Virus record (IMG/VR): IMGVR_UViG_3300020455_000107
Coordinates: 1-20,954 of that record
Source: a virus
Length of the DNA: 20,954 nt
Direction: 5' to 3' (one strand)
Shown: positions 5,348-13,589 of the stretch, piece after piece
Layout of the letters: each line of letters begins with the position of its first letter
Numbering within the stretch: position 1 is the stretch's first letter
Translations under genes and position numbers: made by a program
Notes under the pieces: generated by a model
Told to the model about the DNA's origin: nothing
What the model saw: only the letters and a program-made list of their open reading frames with translations
Databases searched by the model: none

Positions 5348-5539
5348 TTACGCCGCTGTTTTTGCCGCGTTCTTAACTTCTTGAATTTCTTTTCTTCTTG
5401 CTTTGATCAATTTTGAAAGAGATGCTAATGCCTTTCTTGCTCTTGTGGCACTTGCTTTAACACCTTTCTCTGTGAATTTTTGATTCTCTTCAGAGTAAGT
5501 TTGGATCTCTGTCATGATCTGTTCATGTGTTTGTGACAT
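5348..5539 (-). CDS. Histone H1/Hc1-like small basic protein (63 aa)
   Basis: A short, Lys/Arg/Ala-rich helical protein. Its centre reads EKGVKASATRARKALASLSK followed by LIKARRKEIQE. This matches the pattern of the chlamydial histone H1-like protein Hc1 (K-G-x-K-A-x-x-x-R-x-R ... K-x-x-R-K), a family that also occurs in marine phages as I recall. Such proteins bind and compact DNA; here it may bind phage or host DNA during infection. The start is well supported: AAGAAGGA lies 7-8 bases before the ATG on the minus strand. It has its own sigma70-like promoter and ends at the strong terminator, so it can be made independently of gp46, probably early. The acidic first 20 residues are unlike a simple histone tail. 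Assigned from motif pattern only. Confidence 0.75.
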   Translation of the reverse strand: MSQTHEQIMTEIQTYSEENQKFTEKGVKASATRARKALASLSKLIKARRKEIQEVKNAAKTAA

Positions 5540-5579
5540 AATTATATCCTTCTTTATATTATTAATTAATATATCAACA

Positions 5580-5609
5580 ATTAAAGCACGTATGATCTGG
5601 TTTTGTCAA
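5580..5609 (-). promoter_or_regulatory. Sigma70-like promoter of the Hc1-like gene
   Basis: On the minus strand: a perfect TTGACA (5609-5604), an 18-base spacer and TTTAAT (5585-5580, 5 of 6 to TATAAT). It points at the gene starting at 5539. This host-type promoter contrasts with the TATAAATA late promoters of the structural operons and suggests early expression. Confidence 0.65.
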
Positions 5610-5616
5610 GTAAAAT

Positions 5617-7392
5617 CTAAACAATTATATCAACATCATTGTTGTAATTGGTAAAACCATTCTCTTTTACAACTTTTAGTACGGAATTTACCCTACTTAC
5701 CAACTCATCTTTGTGAGATATTAGGAAAATATTCTTTTGCTGTGTTCTACTCATCTCTTTTAATACAGCAATCGATGATTCAACACCAGATGCGTCCATA
5801 CCAGCGTCTACTAGTTCATCAATAAACAATAAGTTGATCTGTTGATAAAGACTTTCCCAAACATCTCTGAATGCCCAACTCAAAGATAATATTAATCTGT
5901 TTCTTTCTCCTCTACTCAAGTTATCAAAATCAAGTTCTCTGCCTAGTTCTTCTATTTGCACAGTTAAATCACTTTGGAATGTTACTGTGTGAGGAAGTTT
6001 TACTTTTCCTAGGTAAAATGCTAAACGTTGATTTAGATAAGTTAAGTTCTGTTCAATAATTCTTGTTCTAATAAATGAATCTTTTGCTGTTAATAACTTG
6101 TATAAAAAGTCTTGGTGTCTGTTTAAATCTTCTAATTCGTTAATTGTTGTGTAATCAATTTTTTGTATTGCAGTTTTTGTTAATTCTTTAATTTGTTCTG
6201 CATAAGGATCTTCTTTAAGTTCGTTTTGTTCTAATTGTCTTTGTAAATCTTTTAATGATCCTTTATGATTGTATGCTTCGTCTATAGAATCATAATAGGT
6301 ATCTGGTGTTTGTCCTAAATCTCCTATAGCATCTATGTCTGATTGTATTTTTTGAATGTCGCTAGTTTCTTTAGCAACATCTGATTTACTTTCAGTAAGT
6401 GTTCTTACAAGATTTCCGGTTAATTGTTTATGTTTGTCGTCATGCAATGGTTGTTCGCAAGTTGGACACTTTGAATCTTTTGCATATTCTAAATCAGATT
6501 CAGTTTTTGTTACATTTGTTTCTGCCCTAGTTAATGCATCTTCGTGATATGCTTTTTCTTTTTGTAAACTTATTAGTTTCAAATAGTTTTGACTATGTGC
6601 CTGTGCTTTTTTGTGTGCGTCAAGTTCTGCTTTAATGTCTACTTTTTCAAGTTCTGCTATTGCTGAAGCAAAATTCATCGAGTCTGTTTCTTTTTGTTTT
6701 TGCCAAGCACTGGATCTTATTTTTAAACTTTCAATCGATTCCTCAATTTTTGTATTAGAAGATATTTTTGCATCAATTTTAAATTTTTCTTCTTGCAATT
6801 CAGTTTTGGTTGCTTTCATTTGTTCTTTAAGAAGGTCTGATTTCTCACTTAATAGTGTTATACCAAGCAACTGCTCAATAATTTCTCTTTGTTCTGCTTG
6901 TTTGGTTGCTAAAAATGGTTGTGTATAAGTGTTTAATGCAATTATGTTTTTAAACATAGCATGGGTCATACCAAGCAACTTGTTTATTTCGTGTTGTGTC
7001 TCTCTGTTTTCTCCCTGTGCCTCGTTTGAATCTGTGTTTTGTTCTATGTTGTTTGCATAAAATTTAAATATCTGTGGCTTTCTGCCTCGTTCGATAGTGT
7101 ATGTAATATTATTCTTAACAAATGTTACAGCAACCATCATGCCCTTTTCATTTGTTTTATTAACAAGATTATCTCTTCTAATTTGTGTTAATGCTTCTCC
7201 AAAAAATACATATGATAGTGCATTTATAATTGTTGTTTTACCAGTACCGTTTCTTGCTCCAGCATCATCGCCTCCCAAATCCAAGTTCTCCCCAATTACC
7301 AAAACAAGATTTTTATTATCAAAATTTATACCCTGTGCAGTATTGCCTACACTCATAAAATTCTTTACTGATAATGTTTTAATGGTTAACAT
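5617..7392 (-). CDS. gp46: Recombination endonuclease subunit gp46 (Rad50/SbcC-like ATPase)
   Basis: 591 residues (T4 gp46 is 560). The N-terminal ATPase half has an expanded P-loop: GEN (34-36), a 12-residue insert with GGDDAGARN, then GTGKTT (49-54). A long coiled coil follows with the zinc-hook motif CPTC at 309-312. The C-terminal half has the ABC signature LSRGE (492-496) and Walker B LLFIDE (521-526), then a His switch region LISHKDE. With gp47 it forms the Mre11/Rad50-type complex that resects DNA ends for recombination-dependent replication and, in T4, helps degrade host DNA. Its ATG lies inside the end of gp47 (14-base overlap), indicating translational coupling and balanced synthesis. 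Downstream is the Hc1-like gene, with no terminator seen between. Confidence 0.95.
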   Translation of the reverse strand: MLTIKTLSVKNFMSVGNTAQGINFDNKNLVLVIGENLDLGGDDAGARNGTGKTTIINALSYVFFGEALTQIRRDNLVNKTNEKGMMVAVTFVKNNITYTIERGRKPQIFKFYANNIEQNTDSNEAQGENRETQHEINKLLGMTHAMFKNIIALNTYTQPFLATKQAEQREIIEQLLGITLLSEKSDLLKEQMKATKTELQEEKFKIDAKISSNTKIEESIESLKIRSSAWQKQKETDSMNFASAIAELEKVDIKAELDAHKKAQAHSQNYLKLISLQKEKAYHEDALTRAETNVTKTESDLEYAKDSKCPTCEQPLHDDKHKQLTGNLVRTLTESKSDVAKETSDIQKIQSDIDAIGDLGQTPDTYYDSIDEAYNHKGSLKDLQRQLEQNELKEDPYAEQIKELTKTAIQKIDYTTINELEDLNRHQDFLYKLLTAKDSFIRTRIIEQNLTYLNQRLAFYLGKVKLPHTVTFQSDLTVQIEELGRELDFDNLSRGERNRLILSLSWAFRDVWESLYQQINLLFIDELVDAGMDASGVESSIAVLKEMSRTQQKNIFLISHKDELVSRVNSVLKVVKENGFTNYNNDVDIIV

Positions 7393-8401
7393 CTAGGTTC
7401 CTATAAATTGCCATTAGTATATTTTTGTCATATGTTTCAGAATCAACACCTTCTAATTGTTTTAAAACAATCTGATCAACTGAATCAAATTTTTGTACTT
7501 CGACAAGTGGTTGTTGTGCTTGATCAATTTGCTCTGGTATTAATTGTAATTCTCTTAATTTATATTTGTCTATAAACGTTTCTCTGATAAAGTTCGCTTC
7601 TTCATAACTTATTTTTATATCTAAACTTACTCTGACATACATTTTAGGTGATAATAAATCATCGGCGTCATTTAAAAGTTGACTTATTTTAAAGTGTCTG
7701 TATCTTGGCATATCCGGCCAATTGATATACTTTGGTTCTCCACCAAATTCCAATACCATCATACCACGTTCATCGTCACCTGCATCTGCGTAATTGTGTG
7801 GGAAAGCATTACCCATATATGTTACATTTCCATTTTGCTGTCTTTTATGAAAGTGGCCCGAAAATACCATACCGCAATTTTTGAAGTGTTCAGTTTTAAT
7901 TGTGCCAACATCTGGCATTTCCACCATTGCATTCATTTTAAAATATGGCAATTCAAAATGTCCAAACACATATTTTTGTTTCATACTTGCAATTTTTTTC
8001 CATTCGTCTCCAACTATCCACGGAATAATTGCAACATCCTCATCTTCGATCCACTCGTTGACTAAATGTATGTTTGGAATATTTCTTATAAATTCCATGG
8101 AATTGATTTCTCTTTTTTCTCTGTAGAACAAATCGTGATTACCCATCATCACATAAACCTTTTCAAATGCCTCACCTAATCTTTCCATATTAGAAACTGT
8201 GTAGTTCATTGTGGAAACGTTAGTTGCTGATCTATGATGATGCCAGTCGCCTAGGAATATACAAGTTTCGCAACCGTGTGCTTTTGCTTGTTCAATAAAC
8301 CAATACACAAATGCTTCGCAGTCATCATTGTGTACTCTTGAATTACCTTTCATACCAAAGTGTATGTCAGTAAAACAAGCGACCTTTTTAAAAAAAGCCA
8401 T
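7379..8401 (-). CDS. gp47: Recombination endonuclease subunit gp47 (Mre11/SbcD-like nuclease)
   Basis: 340 residues, the same size as T4 gp47 (339). The calcineurin-like phosphoesterase motifs appear in order: DIHFG (12-16), GDWHHH (51-56), GNHD (87-90), then FGHFE and SGHFHKRQ in the middle of the protein. Together these supply the Asp, His and Asn ligands of the two-metal centre. The C-terminal third is the DNA-binding/capping and gp46-contact region of the family. It starts 2 bases after the gp55 stop and overlaps the start of gp46 by 14 bases, so gp55-gp47-gp46 form one unit. All catalytic motifs look intact. Confidence 0.96.
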   Translation of the reverse strand: MAFFKKVACFTDIHFGMKGNSRVHNDDCEAFVYWFIEQAKAHGCETCIFLGDWHHHRSATNVSTMNYTVSNMERLGEAFEKVYVMMGNHDLFYREKREINSMEFIRNIPNIHLVNEWIEDEDVAIIPWIVGDEWKKIASMKQKYVFGHFELPYFKMNAMVEMPDVGTIKTEHFKNCGMVFSGHFHKRQQNGNVTYMGNAFPHNYADAGDDERGMMVLEFGGEPKYINWPDMPRYRHFKISQLLNDADDLLSPKMYVRVSLDIKISYEEANFIRETFIDKYKLRELQLIPEQIDQAQQPLVEVQKFDSVDQIVLKQLEGVDSETYDKNILMAIYRNLDVNH

Positions 8402-8403
8402 GT

Positions 8404-9450
8404 TTATTTTTTACCTCTTGTACCCCAAGTTTTTTTAACAACAGGTTTTCTATCTTCAGGTTTCATATCTTTATATTTTAACAAATCGTGTTCATCATCT
8501 GACAGTGTTTCGTCGACTACTCTTTCTTCATCGCTGTCATATTTGATTTTATTTCTATTTTCTTTTTTAAGTTTTCTGTTTAACTCTTTGATAGAGGTTT
8601 TGGTTGCTACTCTTACTGAACCATGCAAACTTTGTAATTTCTTTTGATACGATTCGGATGCTAATTCGTTTTGATTTTGTCTTGTAAATGAAGGTTTCAT
8701 GTGTTCTTGTTCTAACAAGTCATCTCTTATGTTTTGGTTTTTCTTTTCTATGTTTAATATTCTTGTGAAACTGTTTGTAATCGCCGCTGTGTAATATGCA
8801 AATGGATTTTCGGACTTACTTTCGTCAAACTGCAAACCAATCTGTGATAGTTGCATCAATGCCTGTGACTGCATTTCATCATTGTAAGTGTAGCCTCTCC
8901 AGTTTGCTCTTGTACCATAACGTTCGCACAACTTCATAAACATTTTTGCAAGTTCGTTTGTAATTTTTCCACCATCAAGTTTAAAACTACCATTTGACAT
9001 ACCACCTTCCCAGTGTGATTTACCCACACATACTAGTTTGCCTTTTTTGTCAATTTTATAATGTTGGAAAGGAGGAAAATTTACTTTGACGTGTTTGTCT
9101 GCTGTGGATTTTGGATTTCTTTTTCTAGTTGCATCCAGCGGCACATGATCAAATGTCATTACTCTAAATACTAGATCGGTTTTTTCTATCTTTCTCGGAG
9201 AAACAGTAAAGTCAGTTAGTTTAATTTTTTTCTGTCCTTCGTTTTTTGCTGTTTCCCATGCTTCTTGAGTAAGTTTTTTGGCTTTGTTTTTCTTAGCCAT
9301 CGCGATGGATCTAATGTTGATTTTTTCGAGCGATGGCACAATGACATCAAATTGCGAATCATTATCTCCCACAAACGAACTGTATGTTTTTTTGCTCTTG
9401 TGGATCTCAGCCAATAGATCACGGTTGTTTAGGTACTTTACTCTTCTCAT
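8404..9450 (-). CDS. gp55: Late transcription sigma factor gp55 (long marine-type form, 348 aa)
   Basis: The sigma-like core is at residues ~162-245: FMKLCERY, NWRGYTYNDEMQSQALMQLS, then FDESKSENPFAYYTAAITNS and RILNIEKKNQ. It aligns with T4 gp55 (FSGYTQSWKQEMI ... [20 protein letters not shown]). The extreme N-terminus, KYLNNRDLLAEI, also resembles T4's YVNNKELLQAI. T4 gp55 is only 185 residues. Here about 115 extra residues (roughly 30-160, with VNFPPFQHYKID and VGKSHWEGG) separate the two parts, and about 100 basic/acidic residues follow the core. gp55 replaces the host sigma factor at TATAAATA promoters and couples late transcription to the sliding clamp. The ATG at 9450 has AAAGAGG closely upstream. 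Other Met codons (residue 51) would remove the T4-like N-terminus. Confidence 0.9.
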   Translation of the reverse strand: MRRVKYLNNRDLLAEIHKSKKTYSSFVGDNDSQFDVIVPSLEKINIRSIAMAKKNKAKKLTQEAWETAKNEGQKKIKLTDFTVSPRKIEKTDLVFRVMTFDHVPLDATRKRNPKSTADKHVKVNFPPFQHYKIDKKGKLVCVGKSHWEGGMSNGSFKLDGGKITNELAKMFMKLCERYGTRANWRGYTYNDEMQSQALMQLSQIGLQFDESKSENPFAYYTAAITNSFTRILNIEKKNQNIRDDLLEQEHMKPSFTRQNQNELASESYQKKLQSLHGSVRVATKTSIKELNRKLKKENRNKIKYDSDEERVVDETLSDDEHDLLKYKDMKPEDRKPVVKKTWGTRGKK

Positions 9451-9547
9451 ATCCTCTTTCTCTATGTAATTGTAATTGCAAAGTTGACCACAAACAGGTC
9501 TGTTAAAGTGTGCCGTAAGGGGAATTAAATACGCCTATAATTGTGCC

Positions 9548-9555
9548 TATAAATA
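9548..9555 (+). promoter_or_regulatory. T4-type late promoter of the baseplate operon
   Basis: A perfect TATAAATA, 47 bases before the ATG of the gp48-like gene. It is in the 151-base gap between the divergent gp55 and gp48-like genes. The expected start site is near 9562, giving a leader of about 40 bases. Confidence 0.8.
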
Positions 9556-9601
9556 TGTTTAAAGTATACAAAAAATATTTTGGAAACGCAACCGGAAAAA
9601 T

Positions 9602-10504
9602 ATGAGCATAGAAGATAAATTTAGTCCTGATAAAAAATCACTAACGGAAGTATTCAAATCCAGCGGTGGTAATATCTTTAGTAGGACTCTGGGACGTTTG
9701 TTTGGTGCAGGTTTACCACCTGGCGGAGAAGGCCCTATGTCGTCAAATACAACAGCAAAGTGGTCTCGAAGAACGAAACAAACAGACTGGAGAGTTAAAC
9801 TTACCTTGCGTAAAGGCGAGGATATGTACAACTTCTTTTTCAACGGAGGAGGTAAAACAGCATCTCAATCTAAAGCAAACATATTAGGACCATTAGCAGA
9901 AGAAGGAGGAATTATATTTCCGTTGACTCCATCAGTGATTTTACAGCACAACGCAAACTACAATCCGTTGGCAACAACTCATGCAAACTATCCTTTTTAT
10001 GCATATCAAAATTCTGAACCTGCTAACATGACAATAGTTGCAGAGTTTCCGGTACAGAATCAGCAAGATGCATTATATTGGGTAGCAACATTACATTTTT
10101 TAAGAGCGGCAACAAAAATGTTTTTTGGTGGAGAAGAAGCAGATGCCAATAGAGGTAATCCGCCACCGATTTGTACTTTGAATGGATATGGCAATCACGT
10201 GTTCAAAAACATTCCTTGCATTATTACAACATTCACTTGCGAATTGAGAGAAGGAATAGATTATATTTCTACAAGTCAAATGGGAATGGGTGGTGCAATG
10301 AATTCAGGTGCAGACACATTCAATCCAAACGAAATGAAATCTATCGACCAAGACAGTGCTCTTCCGGAAACTTGGGCACCGACACAGAGTTTATTCACAA
10401 TACAATTACAACCAGTATACTCTAGAGATACAATTAAAAAATTCAACATGAAAGATTTTATCTCTGGTGATCTACAAAACAAAGACGGAGTAGGATTCAT
10501 TTAA
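9602..10504 (+). CDS. gp48: Baseplate tail-tube cap/initiator, gp48-like (300 aa)
   Basis: The conserved middle reads FPLTPSVILQHNANYNPLAT then HANYPFYAYQNSE, followed by IVAEFPVQNQQDALYWVATL and HFLRAATKMFF. This is the pattern of the gp48/gp54-type tube initiator of marine T4-like phages; assigned from recalled pattern and from its place directly before gp53. In T4, gp48 (364 aa) and gp54 (320 aa) form rings on the baseplate hub on which the tail tube starts, and they resemble tube proteins. The N-terminal ~50 residues are Gly/Pro-rich and probably flexible. It overlaps gp53 by one base (TAATG), showing coupled translation. Assignment to gp54 rather than gp48 cannot be excluded. Confidence 0.8.
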   Translation: MSIEDKFSPDKKSLTEVFKSSGGNIFSRTLGRLFGAGLPPGGEGPMSSNTTAKWSRRTKQTDWRVKLTLRKGEDMYNFFFNGGGKTASQSKANILGPLAEEGGIIFPLTPSVILQHNANYNPLATTHANYPFYAYQNSEPANMTIVAEFPVQNQQDALYWVATLHFLRAATKMFFGGEEADANRGNPPPICTLNGYGNHVFKNIPCIITTFTCELREGIDYISTSQMGMGGAMNSGADTFNPNEMKSIDQDSALPETWAPTQSLFTIQLQPVYSRDTIKKFNMKDFISGDLQNKDGVGFI

Positions 10505-10803
10505 TGGCAAAGTATTCAAACACTTCTCCGTATCTTAACACCGAGCAAACGGAAACTCATTTGGATTTATATAATCCAAGACCTATCACAGGTGAAACAG
10601 ATGATATTTCATATGAGATAGATAGAATTTATGCTTACAGACCAGACCTGTTGGCATATGACTTGTATGGCACACCAAGGTTATGGTGGGTGTTCGCTCA
10701 AAGAAATCCAAATGAAATAGAAGATCCTATATACGACTTCAAACCAGGAACTGTAATAAGAATACCAAAATTAAGTAATTTGCAAAACGACCTAGGATTG
10801 TAG
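10504..10803 (+). CDS. gp53: Baseplate wedge protein gp53 (99 aa)
   Basis: The C-terminal two thirds carry the gp53 family pattern: YEIDRIYAYRPDLLAYDLYG, TPRLWWVFAQRNPNEIEDPI, and DFKPGTVIRIPKL. The last part is LysM-like in arrangement. T4 gp53 is 196 residues, so this is a short form limited to the core domain. gp53 binds the wedge (gp6/gp25) and helps join wedges to the hub. The ATG overlaps the stop of the preceding gene and the next gene starts one base after its TAG. Confidence 0.9.
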   Translation: MAKYSNTSPYLNTEQTETHLDLYNPRPITGETDDISYEIDRIYAYRPDLLAYDLYGTPRLWWVFAQRNPNEIEDPIYDFKPGTVIRIPKLSNLQNDLGL

Positions 10804-10804
10804 T

Positions 10805-13585
10805 ATGGCAGATTTCACTTCCGCAGAAATTCAAGCATTTAAAAAAATGAGTTACGACGAGATGGTCGAGTATTACAACAGGACCGGCATCAACGTAATG
10901 GCATTAGATTTAAAAACCATTGTTGCATCTGATCTTGCAGAAGCAATCAAAGATGATACAACAGACGGCGCAACGATAGAAGAAAAAATTGAACGTTCGT
11001 CAGCACACCCAATGGCAAAAGGTTCTTATAAGGTCGATAAGACCATACAGAAAAAAACAGAAACATTCACAAAGGAACTTGAAAAAGACACAGTCAAAAA
11101 TGTTGACACAACAGAACAAAACGAAAGGAACGTTGGGACATACGGAGCCTACAAGAAAAGATATGCCCAAGATGAAGCAAAATTTGTTCATAACAATGTA
11201 TTACATCAGTTCGCAAGTTACAATTATATTTTTACACTTTCAGGTTTGAGAGAATCAGACGTTAGATTTCCAAGCACAATAATAGGTGCACCTGCTCACG
11301 ACATAGTTGCAAAATCTGGAGGTATAGGTGCTGGCGGAAGTTTCAGTCGCGAAAAATTAAACAGATCAGAAGCAGGAGGCAATGATAGAATCGTTCGAAT
11401 TGCCGGACAACAAAAAGAAGAAAAATTACAGAAAAAATACGGTGACTATATGAAATTTTCGTCGGACATATTAAAAGAAAATCATGACATATATTTTGAA
11501 AGAGTAAACATTGAAGGAGTTCATGCACCCAACGAAGATAGAAAATTAATGAACTTTACAAAAATTGAGTTTGAATTATCAGAACCGTTTGGTGTAACAT
11601 TGTATGAAAAATTACGAGGTGCGGCGAGTAACTGTGGATACATAGATCACATGGATGCTCCGTTCTTGTTGACTCTAGAATTTGTAGGGTACGATTCAAA
11701 AGGTAATACAATTAAAAGTATCGAAGGGTTATCTAAAAAATATTATCCAATAAAACTTGTTAATTCAACGGTTGATATTAATCAAGCAGGATCAAAATAC
11801 ACTTTAACTGCTGTACCTTACACAGAGTTCGCAATGGTTAACAGATTTAACTATGTCAGAGGACCAATTGAAGTTACAGGTAACAGTATTGCAGAACAAT
11901 TTGAATCAATAGTTAATGGTATTGATGCGGTGCAAGATACAGAAATAGAAAACAAACAAAGAGAATTAAAAGACGAATACAGAATAACATTCGATCCATA
12001 CTTTGATGGACAACAAGTAGAGTCGGCAAGTGATCCGATGACGTTTTGGAACATAGGAAAATTTGATGTACCTAGTTTAAACACAAGGCCGGGTATGCCG
12101 GATTTAGAAGGCGTTGATCCGGGATTACAAGAAGCAGTGAAAACAAAATATCCTAGAATTAAAGCATTACAAATGAGAGATGGCACGGCAATACCTACCA
12201 CACTGGAAGCCATAATGATGCGTACTTCTGCTTACAACGATATTGCAACAAACTTTGTTGAAAAATATTGGAAACGTACAATGGACAATAGCACCAGACC
12301 AGAATATAAAGGTGCTCCTCCGGGGATGGCCGCAAAAGCAATTCAACGAGAATATGTGCCGTGGTTTAAGATTATTACGAGCATTTACACTCACTCTGAT
12401 TTAGATGCAATTACTAAAATGCACAGAAAAACAATACACTATCATATTCAACCATACTTGATACACATAGGAAATTTTGTTGCTCCAGGTTTAACAGGTG
12501 CAGGCAAATGGGGTAAACTGGTTAAGAAAAGATACAACTACATCTACACAGGTCAAAACCTAGACATACTAGATCTCAACATCAATTACAAGTATGCTTT
12601 CTTCCAAGCAAGAATGGCAGATGCATCAACATTAGATCATGACAGCAAACAGTTGCAATCTTACAATGAAAAGAAAACAGAAAAAATGTTTATTGGTAGA
12701 GACGGAGTTTATGGCGATGAATTATTTGGTGTAAGGAGTGCACCGGTGTCATCAGGATCACAAGTTGATGGAGAATTTGCAAGTGACAAAAAATCTGCAA
12801 AAACAAGAGAATTTTATGACTACCTAACAAATCCTTTAGCGGACATGATCAAAGTTGAAATGAACATCATGGGAGATCCTGCGTGGATAGGTAATGATCA
12901 ATACATTCCAATGGCATATATGCCAAACTATGATCCAAAAAATCCTGTAATGGTAGCAAAGAAAATGGGAACAGTAAAAGGACACACATGGAGCGAAGAA
13001 ACGGGATCGTTCAATCTTGACGAAGCAGAACCATTGGTGACTCTAGATTTCAAATTTCCAACTGATTTTGACGAAAAAGCAGGAACATATAATTTTAACA
13101 AATCAGGAAAAAATGTAAGGTTCTCAGGATTGTATAAAGTAGTTAAAGTAACAAGTAATTTTGAGAACGGACAATTTACACAGGACCTATTAATGATCAG
13201 AATAAAAAATCAAGGCGGAACAAATGCAACAGCAGATCCATCTATAGAAGTTGCAAAAATTTCCAAAGATGATTCAGAAAAGAAAACAACATATTCACAC
13301 AGCGAAAATGCACAGATGTTTACACATTATCCGTCAGGTGAAACATTCACACAGGCGACCGAACCACACGATCCTTACGGTAGTTCGGTGGACATTGAAA
13401 CATATGACATGATGAACAGTAACATTATCAAACACGAAATAAATCCTGGAGTAAAACACCCAATGAGCAAAGGTAAAAAATGGGATCCAAACGTGAAAAA
13501 AGAAACAGAAAGATACAACAACAAACGTATCTCGATTGATCCAAAAACAGGTAAACCAACCGGACAAGTATTTGGAGGATTATAA
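10805..13585 (+). CDS. Large baseplate hub-like structural protein (926 aa), possible gp27 equivalent
   Basis: I do not recognise a named domain with certainty. The first ~130 residues are charged and helical. The middle contains beta-rich segments such as LLTLEFVGYDSKGN then YYPIKLVNSTVDINQAGSKY and TLTAVPYTEFAMVNRF. Around residues 510-600 come WFKIITSIYTHSDLD, YHIQPYLIHIGNF and KRYNYIYTGQNLDILDLNIN, a 'YxYIYTGxNxDI' pattern that I associate with hub proteins of the gp27/gpD type. Its place immediately before the gp5 spike gene, whose product binds gp27 in T4, supports a hub role. T4 gp27 is only 391 residues, so this would be a much enlarged version. The C-terminal ~100 residues are polar and look disordered. 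Alternative: a separate wedge- or hub-associated structural protein specific to marine T4-likes. Confidence 0.85.
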   Translation: MADFTSAEIQAFKKMSYDEMVEYYNRTGINVMALDLKTIVASDLAEAIKDDTTDGATIEEKIERSSAHPMAKGSYKVDKTIQKKTETFTKELEKDTVKNVDTTEQNERNVGTYGAYKKRYAQDEAKFVHNNVLHQFASYNYIFTLSGLRESDVRFPSTIIGAPAHDIVAKSGGIGAGGSFSREKLNRSEAGGNDRIVRIAGQQKEEKLQKKYGDYMKFSSDILKENHDIYFERVNIEGVHAPNEDRKLMNFTKIEFELSEPFGVTLYEKLRGAASNCGYIDHMDAPFLLTLEFVGYDSKGNTIKSIEGLSKKYYPIKLVNSTVDINQAGSKYTLTAVPYTEFAMVNRFNYVRGPIEVTGNSIAEQFESIVNGIDAVQDTEIENKQRELKDEYRITFDPYFDGQQVESASDPMTFWNIGKFDVPSLNTRPGMPDLEGVDPGLQEAVKTKYPRIKALQMRDGTAIPTTLEAIMMRTSAYNDIATNFVEKYWKRTMDNSTRPEYKGAPPGMAAKAIQREYVPWFKIITSIYTHSDLDAITKMHRKTIHYHIQPYLIHIGNFVAPGLTGAGKWGKLVKKRYNYIYTGQNLDILDLNINYKYAFFQARMADASTLDHDSKQLQSYNEKKTEKMFIGRDGVYGDELFGVRSAPVSSGSQVDGEFASDKKSAKTREFYDYLTNPLADMIKVEMNIMGDPAWIGNDQYIPMAYMPNYDPKNPVMVAKKMGTVKGHTWSEETGSFNLDEAEPLVTLDFKFPTDFDEKAGTYNFNKSGKNVRFSGLYKVVKVTSNFENGQFTQDLLMIRIKNQGGTNATADPSIEVAKISKDDSEKKTTYSHSENAQMFTHYPSGETFTQATEPHDPYGSSVDIETYDMMNSNIIKHEINPGVKHPMSKGKKWDPNVKKETERYNNKRISIDPKTGKPTGQVFGGL

Positions 13586-13589
13586 TTAG

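Noticed and set aside
9555-9605. 16-codon ORF (MFKVYKKYF...) overlapping the start of the gp48-like gene
   Set aside because: Its ATG overlaps the end of the late promoter octamer, so it lies upstream of the expected transcription start and would not be on the mRNA.
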